Below the pieces are notes generated by a model that worked only from the letters and a program-made list of their open reading frames with translations, made no database searches and was not told the DNA's origin. Of a stretch of 46,405 bases of DNA, positions 7,275-16,087 are shown in pieces. Numbering within the stretch: position 1 is the stretch's first letter; each line of letters opens with the position of its first letter. Both the position numbers and the translations under genes were made by a program. The stretch is from Fidelibacterota bacterium (GTDB lineage Bacteria; Fidelibacterota; Marinisomatia; SCGC-AAA003-L08; GCA-2689995). The stretch lies in the NCBI GenBank assembly GCA_014381925.1, contig JACNKR010000066.1:1-46405 (forward strand), written 5' to 3'.

Positions 7275-8060
7275 TTAGCTTTCCTCTACAACTGAAATCC
7301 TTATTTTCATTAAAGTTTTATTTAAAATTTGTGAAACTCTTGATTCTGAGACTCCAATTACATTTGCAATTTCTTGTAAGGTTAACTCTTCATAGTAGTA
7401 TAAAACTAAAGCAAGTCTTTCTCTGTCAGGCAACGTTTTAATTGTCGCCATCACATCACTTTTCAAAGATTCATTCATAATTAATTCTTCAGGAGTTTGA
7501 ATACTTTGGTCTTTTACTGATTCTATTCGAGTCATTGATTCATCTTCTTCATTGCCTTCGACCTTTTCATCTAATGATAGTGTATAGCTTAATTGAGCAA
7601 TACCCATTAATTGATGATATTCATCTTCAGTTATTTCAGCTTTTTCGCAAATTTCGATTACGATGGGGTCTCTACCTAATTCTTGGCATAATTTAGAAGT
7701 TAATTTTTCAATATGCATAAGTTTTGATAATTTACCTCTTGAAATTACTCCAGACTTTCTAATTTCATCAATAACAGCACCATGAACTCTTGTATATGCA
7801 AAGGATTTAAATTTAATTCCTGCACTAATATCAAATCGATTAAGTGCTTCAATTAATCCCATTAATCCAATTTGTACTAAGTCATCTTTTGTTAGAATAT
7901 TAGTACTTGGTAAATTCAGGCGATTTACGATTTTATAAACAAGAGGAATAAAGGCTGTAACAACTTTACCTTTACTTGTATCTGTTGGGGTTTTAAAATA
8001 CTCCCGAACAATGAGTTCACCGTCCGCTTCATGCGGTTTTGCTGGTGAATATTCGAGCAA
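7275..8060 (-). CDS. fliA: flagellar sigma factor FliA (sigma-28)
   Basis: A 261-residue sigma-70-family factor of the FliA/WhiG type. Region 2 is seen in I-P-L-V-Y-K-I-V-N-R-L-N (about 38-49) and DDLVQIGLMGLIEALNRFD (about 59-77), then K-F-K-S-F-A-Y-T-R-V-H-G-A-V-I-D-E-I-R. Region 3 follows. Region 4 has LPDRERLALVLYYYEELT and a helix-turn-helix L-Q-E-I-A-N-V-I-G-V-S-E-S-R-V-S-Q-I. It directs RNA polymerase to late flagellar promoters (filament, motor, chemotaxis), none of which is in this window. It abuts the small membrane-protein gene upstream and a 90-residue protein downstream. Length is normal for the family. Confidence 0.95.
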   Translation of the reverse strand: MLEYSPAKPHEADGELIVREYFKTPTDTSKGKVVTAFIPLVYKIVNRLNLPSTNILTKDDLVQIGLMGLIEALNRFDISAGIKFKSFAYTRVHGAVIDEIRKSGVISRGKLSKLMHIEKLTSKLCQELGRDPIVIEICEKAEITEDEYHQLMGIAQLSYTLSLDEKVEGNEEDESMTRIESVKDQSIQTPEELIMNESLKSDVMATIKTLPDRERLALVLYYYEELTLQEIANVIGVSESRVSQILNKTLMKIRISVVEES

Positions 8061-8312
8061 TTAAATTTCCTCCGTATTGATTACATCTTCATCTTCATCT
8101 GGTTCTAAATCCGGGATATTATCATTTTGATTTTCCATGAGTGAGATTCCCGTTCGCATAAAATAAAAGCCAATTAAGACAATAAAAATAACTGCAATAA
8201 AAATAAGACCAGAAAAAATAAATGCATCAAATGGATTTTTTTCAGAATTTAACTTAAAAACAAAAGTTAATAATGCAAGTATAGCTGCTAATTGTACAAA
8301 AGATCGGTTCAT
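8061..8312 (-). CDS. small two-helix membrane protein between flhG and fliA
   Basis: An 83-residue protein with two hydrophobic segments (about residues 5-20 and 33-52) and an acidic C-terminal tail ([12 protein letters not shown]). It overlaps the end of flhG by 4 bases and abuts fliA, so it is translated with them. I recognise no family. The position suggests a membrane accessory of flagellar placement or of the FlhG/FliA regulatory step, but nothing in the sequence proves it. Confidence 0.7.
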   Translation of the reverse strand: MNRSFVQLAAILALLTFVFKLNSEKNPFDAFIFSGLIFIAVIFIVLIGFYFMRTGISLMENQNDNIPDLEPDEDEDVINTEEI

Positions 8313-9190
8313 GCTGATTTTCCTTCTAAGTCCAGATTGCTCAATCTTTCTCTTACACGGTCAAAATAATTCCCATTTTTTTGAATAGATTGTCTTACTG
8401 GTAATTTTAATATTCTTCTACAAATTAATTGCATATTTATAACTGCCCGAGATCTTGGATAACGAATCACAACAGGTTGTTGAGCGTGAACACTTGCCAA
8501 AACCTGATTATCTTCCATTATTGACCCACCAAATATTAGTGATGTATTTAAGAATTTATTAACAATTAAATTCATTTTATAAAATAATGATTCCCCGGCT
8601 TCATCATTTCTCACTTTATTTGCAATCATCATAATTTGAGCATTATCTTGGTTTTGATTTATAATTTTTATCATTGCATACGCATCTGAAATAGATGATG
8701 GATCTGGTGTTACAACTACAATTATTTTTTCTGTTCCAAGTACAAAGCTTAGTGTTGAAATACTTACTCCTGCACCGGTATCAATTAAAATAATATCATA
8801 ATCATTTTGAAATGTATTAAACGCTTGAGCAATTGATCGAACTATATTATCTTCCCCTTCAATCATATCCATTATACCTGATGTTGCTGGTAGAAAATCT
8901 ACCCCATAAGGTGTTTTTTTTATAATTTCTTTTAAAGATTTATTTCCTTTTAGTACATCAACTAAAGTGTAATCTGGTGAAATACCAAACATTACATCTA
9001 CATTCCCTAAATGGATATCCGCATCAATTATTAATACTTTTTGATTTAGCTTGGCAAGCAATAGAGCTGTATTTACACTGAAATTTGTTTTTCCAACACC
9101 ACCCTTTCCACTTGTAACTGCAATAATTTGAGGTTGTCTTAATTTATTAGGTTGAGTTGTATTTGTAGATTTTTGATTAGATTGATTCAA
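8309..9190 (-). CDS. flhG: FlhG/FleN, MinD-type ATPase of flagellar number control
   Basis: A 293-residue ParA/MinD-family ATPase. The deviant Walker A motif SGKGGVGKT lies at about residues 27-35 and the Walker A' region [12 protein letters not shown] at about 54-65. A switch II-like L-I-D-T-G-A-G-V-S is near 135-143. In other bacteria FlhG limits flagellar number and stimulates the GTPase FlhF through an N-terminal Q-rich DQAxxLR helix. Here the N-terminus ([15 protein letters not shown]) is polar and Q/N-rich but has no clear DQAxxLR. It follows flhF without a gap. The partner FlhF in this genome is unusually short in its G domain. Confidence 0.92.
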   Translation of the reverse strand: MNQSNQKSTNTTQPNKLRQPQIIAVTSGKGGVGKTNFSVNTALLLAKLNQKVLIIDADIHLGNVDVMFGISPDYTLVDVLKGNKSLKEIIKKTPYGVDFLPATSGIMDMIEGEDNIVRSIAQAFNTFQNDYDIILIDTGAGVSISTLSFVLGTEKIIVVVTPDPSSISDAYAMIKIINQNQDNAQIMMIANKVRNDEAGESLFYKMNLIVNKFLNTSLIFGGSIMEDNQVLASVHAQQPVVIRYPRSRAVINMQLICRRILKLPVRQSIQKNGNYFDRVRERLSNLDLEGKSA

Positions 9191-10198
9191 TTAATTTAAT
9201 CCCAATTGTTTTGATATTGCATTTACAAAATGATTTTGGATTTGAGTAGAAAATTCAATTTCTCCATCAGTGTAGCTTGTTATTCCACAAATTTTCAATT
9301 TTGATTCATTTAAGACAGTCAATAATTTTCCTAGCATTACGGTTTCGTCAAATTTTGTAAAAATAATATAGTCAGGTTTTATCGGTGCAAAACTTGCAAT
9401 TAAATGAAGCATTTCCTCAAACCCGGTAGATGCAGATAATACTAATACTCTATGAATTTGTATAAATGAATTTGCAAGGTTAGATAAATTTTGCATTGCA
9501 CCCATTTCATTTAATTTAATCGGAGGTGAATCAATAATTGTAATTCCATTCTTTACCTTTTCATTTAATTTTATTTCTTTACGAATATGAACAGATGCAA
9601 TATTTAATAATTCATCAGCAATTAATTCTGAAGTTTTTGATTTACCAGATTTTGTTTGCCCAAATAATACGATTGCATCCCCATTTTTTATCGAGAGTGG
9701 TGAAATATGTTTTGAAAAGATTTTATTAAATGAATTAGAGATATTCTTTAAATTAAAATTATTTCCCTTTAATGCTGATAGTTCACGAGTAAATTTTAAA
9801 GCCATTGGGTTTTCAAATCCAATTTCGGACAATGAATCAAATAATTCTTGTTCATTTTCGTTTAATTCAGGTTGAATTAATTTATTTACTCTTCTACTTA
9901 AGAGATCTATTTCTTGTCTTAATAAAGAAATTTCCATATATAAATCTTTAACGGGAGTAAGTTCATTTTTAATTAAAGGAATTAATTCGTTGTTTAAGCT
10001 TAACGTATTTTCTTTAACTTCAATAATTTCTGGGATATTTTTTATAGGCGTAACCGTAATTTCTACAAGCCTATCGTTAGATAATCCTGAGTTACTCAAA
10101 TCAATTTCTCGCGTATTTGTTACTTCAAAACCACTTTTAAATTTAGCTTTTGCAAGTTTCATTGCCGTTTCATAAGATGTTGATGTAAATCGTTCCAA
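9191..10198 (-). CDS. flhF: FlhF-like SRP-type GTPase with shortened G domain
   Basis: A 335-residue protein. Identity comes from position (flhA-flhF-flhG), from the FlhF-type N-terminus (E-T-A-M-K-L-A-K-A-K-F) and from the remaining GTPase motifs: P-loop GQTKSGKS (180-187) and TKFDET (281-286). The G domain is odd. Between the P-loop and the G3 position only 35 residues remain, where SRP GTPases have about 70. The DTYRxGA insertion-box motif is absent, and DTAGR is replaced by DSPPI (223-227). The C-terminal G-Q-x-V-P-x-D-I block is also missing. FlhF normally sets the site of flagellar assembly by GTP-dependent dimerisation; this version may bind nucleotide but seems unable to hydrolyse it in the usual way. 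Confidence 0.85.
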   Translation of the reverse strand: MERFTSTSYETAMKLAKAKFKSGFEVTNTREIDLSNSGLSNDRLVEITVTPIKNIPEIIEVKENTLSLNNELIPLIKNELTPVKDLYMEISLLRQEIDLLSRRVNKLIQPELNENEQELFDSLSEIGFENPMALKFTRELSALKGNNFNLKNISNSFNKIFSKHISPLSIKNGDAIVLFGQTKSGKSKTSELIADELLNIASVHIRKEIKLNEKVKNGITIIDSPPIKLNEMGAMQNLSNLANSFIQIHRVLVLSASTGFEEMLHLIASFAPIKPDYIIFTKFDETVMLGKLLTVLNESKLKICGITSYTDGEIEFSTQIQNHFVNAISKQLGLN

Positions 10199-10229
10199 GT
10201 AAAATTAACCTTTTTCCTTACCCCATAAA

Positions 10230-12305
10230 TTATTCAATAATATCTATTTGTCCAACAGTATCTAATGGAACAATTGGCGGTAATTCTGAATATGATAAAA
10301 CTGTTATTTGCGAAAATACAGGTTCTAAAAATCTCCGAACATATCGACGAATTACTGGAGAAACTAATATTATTGGTTTATCTCCATCTCTGTTCATATT
10401 ATCAATTTCTTTTTTTATATTTCCAAACAATAAATTAACCTCATCTGGACTGAGTCCCAAATTATATCTTGAATCTAATTCATTTTTTAGAGATTGACCA
10501 ATTTTATCCTCTAATGTTGGTTTAAATGTAATTACTTTTAATGGTTGGTTTTTAATTCTAAATAAATTTGCAATACTATCTGCAAGAGCTGTTCTAACAT
10601 ATTCAGTAAGTACATCTGGGTCTTTTGATAATCCTATATTATCAGAGATAGATTCTAAAATAACAATCATATTTCGAATAGGAATATTTTCTGATAATAA
10701 ATTTTTTAACACTTTTTGAATAACACCAATTGAAATTTGGTCAGGAACCAGTCCCTCCACAACCGCATTTTTTTCCTCTTTCATCTTATCAATAATTTTT
10801 TGAGTTTCCTGGCGATCTAAAAGGCGATGGCAATTTTTCTTTAAAGTTTCTAATAAATGAGTTGTGATTACAGCTTCAGCTTCTACTGCAGTATGACCTA
10901 ACACTTCAGCGTCTTCTTTTTGTTTTTCAGTAATCCAAATTGCAGGTAATTCAAAAGTAGGGTCTGTAGTTTCAATTCCTTCGAATGGTAGTTTTTCATC
11001 TAATACTAATACCATATATCTATTTGGGTAAACAACACCTTCATCTACAGGAATGCCATAAACTTTAAATCGATATGAATTTGGTTCGAGTTCAACATAA
11101 TCTCTAATCCGAATTGGAGGAATTACAATTCCAAGTTCGATTGCCAGAGATTTTCTAACCGAAGAAATTCGATTTAATAAATTGCCACCTTGTTTTTCAT
11201 CAACTAAGGAAATGAGCCCATAACCAACTTCAATTTCAAATGAATCAGGGTGGACTAAATCTTCAATCTGTGGAGGTTCTTCAACAACATTTTCAACTTC
11301 AGCCTCTTCTGCTTCTAAAATCTTAAGCTCTTCAGCCTCTTGAAGTTTTATAGACCAATAACCAGCACCTCCAACTAAACTTCCAATGATAAAAAATGGA
11401 AAAAAGGGCATTCCTGGCAATAGCCCAATTGAAATCATCGCTCCAGAAGTAATGAATAAAGCACGAGGTTGTGCGGAAAATTGTGCAAAAACTTCAGATC
11501 CTAAATTGCCAACTTGACCAGAAGAACGAGTAATAATTATACCTGTTCCTGTTGAAATAATAATGGCTGGAATTTGTGCAACTAATCCATCACCAATTGT
11601 TAATAAGCTGTATTTACTTATTGCTTCAGAAAGTAGTAATCCCTCTTGAAGAGACCCAACAATAATACCACCAATAAGATTTATTGCTGTAATTAATAAT
11701 CCTGCAACAGCATCACCTCTAACAAACTTACTTGCACCATCCATAGAACCGTAAAAATCAGCTTCTTGGGCAATTTCAGATCTTCTTCTCTGTGCTTGTT
11801 TATCATCAATTAATCCAGCGTTTAAATCTGCATCAATTGCCATTTGTTTCCCAGGCATTGCATCTAAAGTAAATCGAGCAGCCACTTCAGCAACTCGAGT
11901 GGATCCTTTAGTTATAACTACAAAATTGATGATAATTAAAATTAGAAAAATAATAAATCCCACAACAGGATTACCCTGTGTAACAAACTGACCAAATGCA
12001 TCAATAATTGCACCGGCATGTCCATCAGAAAGAATCATCCGGGTGGTACTAATATTAATTCCTAATCTAAAAAGAGTGATTAATAATAATACACCTGGGA
12101 AAACTGCAAATTCTAAAGGTCTAAGAACATAAACAGCCATAAATAAGATAACGAGTGCCCCTGTAAAATTCATTGCTAGAAAGAAATCCATTATCATTGC
12201 AGGGACAGGAATAATCATTAAAATTAATAATAGTATAACATAACCAGCGATTGTCAACTCGCTTAAGCGTGTATATTTTGATAATCTTAGAAAAAATTCA
12301 CTCAT
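10230..12305 (-). CDS. flhA: flagellar export gate protein FlhA
   Basis: A 691-residue protein with about eight N-terminal membrane helices (roughly residues 15-310) and a large cytoplasmic domain docking export substrates. The FHIPEP family signature region is clear: V-A-A-R-F-T-L-D-A-M-P-G-K-Q-M-A-I-D-A-D (about 138-157), then D-D-K-Q-A-Q-R-R-R. An acidic Glu-rich linker (about 325-345) joins membrane and cytoplasmic parts. Length is normal. It forms the nonameric export ring with FlhB, FliP, FliQ and FliR, all encoded just upstream. Confidence 0.97.
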   Translation of the reverse strand: MSEFFLRLSKYTRLSELTIAGYVILLLILMIIPVPAMIMDFFLAMNFTGALVILFMAVYVLRPLEFAVFPGVLLLITLFRLGINISTTRMILSDGHAGAIIDAFGQFVTQGNPVVGFIIFLILIIINFVVITKGSTRVAEVAARFTLDAMPGKQMAIDADLNAGLIDDKQAQRRRSEIAQEADFYGSMDGASKFVRGDAVAGLLITAINLIGGIIVGSLQEGLLLSEAISKYSLLTIGDGLVAQIPAIIISTGTGIIITRSSGQVGNLGSEVFAQFSAQPRALFITSGAMISIGLLPGMPFFPFFIIGSLVGGAGYWSIKLQEAEELKILEAEEAEVENVVEEPPQIEDLVHPDSFEIEVGYGLISLVDEKQGGNLLNRISSVRKSLAIELGIVIPPIRIRDYVELEPNSYRFKVYGIPVDEGVVYPNRYMVLVLDEKLPFEGIETTDPTFELPAIWITEKQKEDAEVLGHTAVEAEAVITTHLLETLKKNCHRLLDRQETQKIIDKMKEEKNAVVEGLVPDQISIGVIQKVLKNLLSENIPIRNMIVILESISDNIGLSKDPDVLTEYVRTALADSIANLFRIKNQPLKVITFKPTLEDKIGQSLKNELDSRYNLGLSPDEVNLLFGNIKKEIDNMNRDGDKPIILVSPVIRRYVRRFLEPVFSQITVLSYSELPPIVPLDTVGQIDIIE

Positions 12306-12307
12306 AA

Positions 12308-13369
12308 TTAATTCTTTTTCTTCTGAAATACTTTAGCTAAAATTTCTGCAATTGCCATAAAAAACATTTGAGGAACTTCATATCCAATTTCTGCAACTTC
12401 GATTAAGGCTCTTGCCAATGGTTTATCCTCTAAAATGGGTATATTATGTTTTTTGGCAATTTCCTTTATCTTTTCTGCTGTTTTGCGTTTTCCCATAGCT
12501 AATACTTTTGGAGCTTTCCCTTTCCAATCCATATTATATTCAAGAGCAATAGCAATATGAGTTGGGTTGGTTACAACAACAGTTGCATCGGGTACTGCTT
12601 GCATCATCCGCCTTCTACTTGCCTGCATTTGCAGAGAGCGTATTTTACCCTTAACTTGAGGGTTTCCTTCAGTATCTTTTGCCTCTTCTTTAACTTCTTG
12701 TTTAGTCATTTTGAGATTTTTTTCATGTTCCCATTTTTGGTATGCATAATCAGCAATTGCAGGAATTATTAATGCAAGAGATACAAGAATAAATATAGTA
12801 AACATTTTATTGCCAATAAAACTAATAATTGATTGAATTGGGCTATGAGCAAGCAATGTATAATCAGTTAGCTGACTATTAATTAGGTAAAAACAAATTA
12901 ACCCGACAATAGTAATTTTAATTACACCTTTTAGCATTTCGGCTATAGATCTCATAGAAAAAATTCTTTTTAATCCTTTTTGTGGATTAATTTTTTCGAA
13001 TTTAGGCATTACCGCCTTAAACGAGACAATAATTCCTACTTGGACTAAATTTATTGTTAAACCAAGCATAAGAAGAAATATGAAAATTGGCATCAACATA
13101 TCAATTGCAAAGTTTAATCCTTCAGAGGTTAAATTTTGGATTGTATCCGTTGAGAGAAGTGTATTGGATGATGTTAAATATATTTGTTTTGTAAAATTCA
13201 ACATATCTATTGATAATGATTTCATCATAAAATAAAGTGTTAAAATTGCACCCGACATAATTACAACAGAATTTAATTCTACACTTTTTACAACTTGTCC
13301 TTTTTCTCTTGCATCTTGCCTTTTCTTTGGCGTGGGTTGTTCTGTTTTTTCTTGAGCGGAATCAGCCAT
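12308..13369 (-). CDS. flhB: flagellar export switch protein FlhB
   Basis: A 353-residue protein with a typical E-K-T-E-Q-P-T-P-K-K-R-Q-D-A-R-E-K-G-Q start, four membrane helices, and a cytoplasmic domain carrying the self-cleavage motif N-P-T-H (about residues 266-269, in V-V-T-N-P-T-H-I-A-I-A). Cleavage between N and P switches export from hook to filament substrates. It overlaps fliR by one base (TAATG) and is followed by flhA after 2 bases. All family hallmarks are intact. Confidence 0.97.
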   Translation of the reverse strand: MADSAQEKTEQPTPKKRQDAREKGQVVKSVELNSVVIMSGAILTLYFMMKSLSIDMLNFTKQIYLTSSNTLLSTDTIQNLTSEGLNFAIDMLMPIFIFLLMLGLTINLVQVGIIVSFKAVMPKFEKINPQKGLKRIFSMRSIAEMLKGVIKITIVGLICFYLINSQLTDYTLLAHSPIQSIISFIGNKMFTIFILVSLALIIPAIADYAYQKWEHEKNLKMTKQEVKEEAKDTEGNPQVKGKIRSLQMQASRRRMMQAVPDATVVVTNPTHIAIALEYNMDWKGKAPKVLAMGKRKTAEKIKEIAKKHNIPILEDKPLARALIEVAEIGYEVPQMFFMAIAEILAKVFQKKKN

Positions 13370-14160
13370 TAACTTATAAGTTTTATCGTTTTAGAAATAA
13401 AATATTGAGTATCTTGTAGCAATGGTTCTGCTAATGTTTGAAAAATCTCCATTGAAATAGTTATAATAAATAGCCCCATTCCTACTTTTACAGGTAAAAC
13501 GATTAGAAATACAGGTAAACTTGGCATTATTCGAGCCATTAAAGCAATTGCAGTATCAATCATCATCATAAAAACTATGGCTGGTGCTGCAAGCTGAAGC
13601 CCAACATAAAATAAATCATGCCCTGCTTTTACATACATTTCTCCTAACTCAGCAGGAAAATGTCCTGTACCAATAGGTATTATTTGGAAATTATGAACAA
13701 CAATTTTTATTAAAAAGTGATGAAAATCTAAACTGAAAAAACCGACCATCATTGCTAATGTCCAAAATTGACCTACCAATGAAGATCGTATCATTTGAGT
13801 TGGGTCCATCATTTCAGCCATTCCGAGTCCCATTTGTTTTCCTGCAATTGATCCAGCAAAAGTAAATAATTCAAAAATAAAAACACTTCCAAATCCAATA
13901 AATAATCCAATTGCAATTTCTTTGACTATTAATGAAATTAATAAAAGAAAAGACATATCCATTGGAAAATTAAATGTCCCCGTAAATGGAAGTACAATTA
14001 AAGTTAACATCAATATAAACATAACTCTAACTTTTGGTTTAAATGCATTATATCCAAAATAAGGGAACAAAAAAATCATTGCTGATATTCTTGCAAATGC
14101 AAGTATAAAAGTAGGTACCCAATTAAAAGTATAGTCTAAAATTGGAAAAATATCTGTCAT
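13369..14160 (-). CDS. fliR: flagellar export gate protein FliR
   Basis: A 263-residue membrane protein with about six hydrophobic segments. It has the FliR pattern F-A-R-I-S-A-M-I-F-L-F-P near residues 22-33 and G-K-Q-M-G-L-G-M-A-E-M-M-D-P near 112-125. FliR forms the export gate core with FliP and FliQ in the flagellar basal body. It starts one base inside the fliQ stop and ends one base inside the flhB start, so translation of the gate genes is coupled. Confidence 0.95.
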   Translation of the reverse strand: MTDIFPILDYTFNWVPTFILAFARISAMIFLFPYFGYNAFKPKVRVMFILMLTLIVLPFTGTFNFPMDMSFLLLISLIVKEIAIGLFIGFGSVFIFELFTFAGSIAGKQMGLGMAEMMDPTQMIRSSLVGQFWTLAMMVGFFSLDFHHFLIKIVVHNFQIIPIGTGHFPAELGEMYVKAGHDLFYVGLQLAAPAIVFMMMIDTAIALMARIMPSLPVFLIVLPVKVGMGLFIITISMEIFQTLAEPLLQDTQYFISKTIKLIS

Positions 14161-14426
14161 TAATAAAGAATTTGAATTTGATTAAAAATATTAATTGTAT
14201 ATTCTACTAATTGATTTAAAATAGATGGAAGCATAAAAAGAAGAACAATACCAACGACCGCTATTTTAGGTATGAAGGTTAAAGTTACTTCTTGAATTGA
14301 AGTTGTTGCTTGAAAAATACCAATTAATAAACCAATTAACATTGCAGAACCTAGAATAGGGAAACAGATATTAATTGCAGTCATAATTGTTTCATTGCTT
14401 AAAAAAACGACATAATCTAAATCCAT
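14160..14426 (-). CDS. fliQ: flagellar export gate protein FliQ
   Basis: An 88-residue protein with two membrane helices (about 15-40 and 52-75) and the family segment G-L-L-I-G-I-F-Q-A-T-T-S-I-Q-E-V-T-L-T-F-I-P-K. FliQ is the small subunit of the FliPQR export gate. One-base overlaps with fliP upstream and fliR downstream. Confidence 0.96.
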   Translation of the reverse strand: MDLDYVVFLSNETIMTAINICFPILGSAMLIGLLIGIFQATTSIQEVTLTFIPKIAVVGIVLLFMLPSILNQLVEYTINIFNQIQILY

Positions 14427-15214
14427 TATATTCTAATCCCCGATACTAATGATTCAACTATTAAATTCCACCCATCTACTAACACAAATAACATTATTTT
14501 AAATGGCATTGAAATTATTACAGGTGGGAGCATCATCATTCCCATTGCCATTAATACGCTCGCAATAATCATATCTAATAATAACATTGGTAAATAAAGT
14601 AAAAATCCAATTTTAAATGCAATTGTTAATTCACTTAAAATATATGAGGGAATTAAAAAAGACATGGAAATTTCTTCTGGTGATGATGGCTTGTTACCAG
14701 GATAAAAATTGATAAACATTTGTAAACTTTTTTCATCAACTTGGTTCATCATAAATGCTTTTATTGGTTTCACAGCTTCTTGTATTGCAATTTCCTGGCT
14801 TATTGTTTCATTTAAATAAGGTTGTAGAGCATTATTATTAACTTCATCAATTACAGGTGTCATCACAAAATAGGTAATAAATAATGCTAGACCTACTAAA
14901 ATTTGATTAGATGGTGCAGATTGTGTACCAAGTGCAGATCGTAAAAAATGAAATACAATAATAATCCGAGTGAAACATGTCATCATCATTATAATTGATG
15001 GTGCTAATGAAAGAATTGTCATTAAAATTACAATTTTCACTGTTAAACTGAAATCTTGAGGGTTTGATGATTCTTCTAGTCCTAATTTTATTGATGGAAA
15101 TGTACTTTGAGATAAAGCAAATCCACCAAAAATAAAAACGAAAAACAAAAATATAAGCCATGTGGATCTATTATTATTAAATAATGTTTTTAAATTTGAT
15201 ATTTTATTTTTCAT
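14426..15214 (-). CDS. fliP: flagellar export gate protein FliP
   Basis: A 262-residue protein. An N-terminal cleavable-type hydrophobic segment (about 18-36) is followed by a short periplasmic part, then the conserved block M-T-C-F-T-R-I-I-I-V-F-H-F-L-R-S-A-L-G-T-Q (about 78-98). C-terminal helices include M-A-M-G-M-M-M-L-P-P-V-I-I-S-M-P-F-K. FliP pentamers form the centre of the export gate. The start overlaps the end of fliO by 11 bases. Confidence 0.97.
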   Translation of the reverse strand: MKNKISNLKTLFNNNRSTWLIFLFFVFIFGGFALSQSTFPSIKLGLEESSNPQDFSLTVKIVILMTILSLAPSIIMMMTCFTRIIIVFHFLRSALGTQSAPSNQILVGLALFITYFVMTPVIDEVNNNALQPYLNETISQEIAIQEAVKPIKAFMMNQVDEKSLQMFINFYPGNKPSSPEEISMSFLIPSYILSELTIAFKIGFLLYLPMLLLDMIIASVLMAMGMMMLPPVIISMPFKIMLFVLVDGWNLIVESLVSGIRI

Positions 15215-15710
15215 TCTGAATGTATCGCCCTAATAATGAAGAAAATATTGATTTAGAATTTATAGAATTAATTTGATTTTCATCGATTTCATTTTTACTA
15301 AATTCAGTAAGCAGATTTATTGATTGGTCTGAAATTCCGAGCAATAGATATTTATCAAATGCTTTTACCAATATAATTTTTTGTTTTGAAGATAAATATT
15401 GTTGATAAAGTATTTTTAAATGGTTATTTGCATTTGTATTATTTTTAATAAATGAATTACTGTCTGCAAATTTTGAAATTATAAATATAAGTCCAACTAA
15501 TAAAATAAAAATGAGGATAATTTTTCCAAAATATCCCCACAAATTAATTTTTGAAGCAACACCAAACTCCTCTTTTAATTCTTCAGCTGAAGGTGAGTGA
15601 ATATTACTTTTTAAAAATTGATTATTATTAACTTCGTTGCTTGGAATGGAGTCCGTCGCAAAACTAAATCCAAAAAATAGCACAATTACGAGTATTAATT
15701 TACTCGCCAT
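15204..15710 (-). CDS. fliO: flagellar biosynthesis protein FliO
   Basis: A 168-residue protein with a signal peptide (about residues 1-18), a periplasmic stretch, a single membrane helix (about 59-80) and a cytoplasmic domain whose L-S-S-K-Q-K-I-I-L-V-K-A-F-D-K-Y-L-L-L-G-I segment is typical of FliO. FliO helps assemble the FliP ring. It lies between fliN and fliP, the usual place, overlapping both (1 and 11 bases). Confidence 0.88.
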   Translation of the reverse strand: MASKLILVIVLFFGFSFATDSIPSNEVNNNQFLKSNIHSPSAEELKEEFGVASKINLWGYFGKIILIFILLVGLIFIISKFADSNSFIKNNTNANNHLKILYQQYLSSKQKIILVKAFDKYLLLGISDQSINLLTEFSKNEIDENQINSINSKSIFSSLLGRYIQNEK

Positions 15711-16057
15711 TATTTTCCTAAACTTTTCAGTCTTTCTGATTTTTCAATTAAGTTTGTGATTCGTATGGCAAAGTTTTCATCAACAACTACAACTTCACCC
15801 TTAGCTAATTGTTTTTGATTCACATAAATATCAACTGGTTCTCCAGCAAGTTTTGCTAGTTCAATTACTGATCCTTTCCCTAGCTGTAAAACTTCTTGAA
15901 TTGACATTTTTTTTCGACCAAGCTCTATTGTTACATCAAGTTCTACCTCTAAAAGCATGTCAATTTTATTTTCAGAGTTTGCTTCTACTGATGAATCAAG
16001 CTCAGCAAAATCAGCTGATTGTACTTCTAATGTTGTATCTTCCGTTGTTTTTCCCAT
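15710..16057 (-). CDS. fliN: flagellar motor switch protein FliN
   Basis: A 115-residue protein with a short acidic lead and a complete SpoA/FliN domain (about residues 32-108). Marker segments are L-L-E-V-E-L-D-V-T-I-E-L-G-R, L-Q-L-G-K-G-S-V-I-E-L, G-E-P-V-D-I-Y-V-N and R-I-T-N-L-I. It forms the lower C-ring with FliM. No CheY-like or CheC-like domain is fused, unlike FliY of some lineages. AGGAGAA precedes the ATG. Confidence 0.96.
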   Translation of the reverse strand: MGKTTEDTTLEVQSADFAELDSSVEANSENKIDMLLEVELDVTIELGRKKMSIQEVLQLGKGSVIELAKLAGEPVDIYVNQKQLAKGEVVVVDENFAIRITNLIEKSERLKSLGK

Positions 16058-16087
16058 TTATTCTCCTTGTTTATCCTATGATAAATT

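Noticed and set aside
14907..15161. 84-codon minus-strand frame inside fliP
   Set aside because: It lies entirely within the confident fliP gene in another frame and has a composition typical of AT-rich shadow frames.
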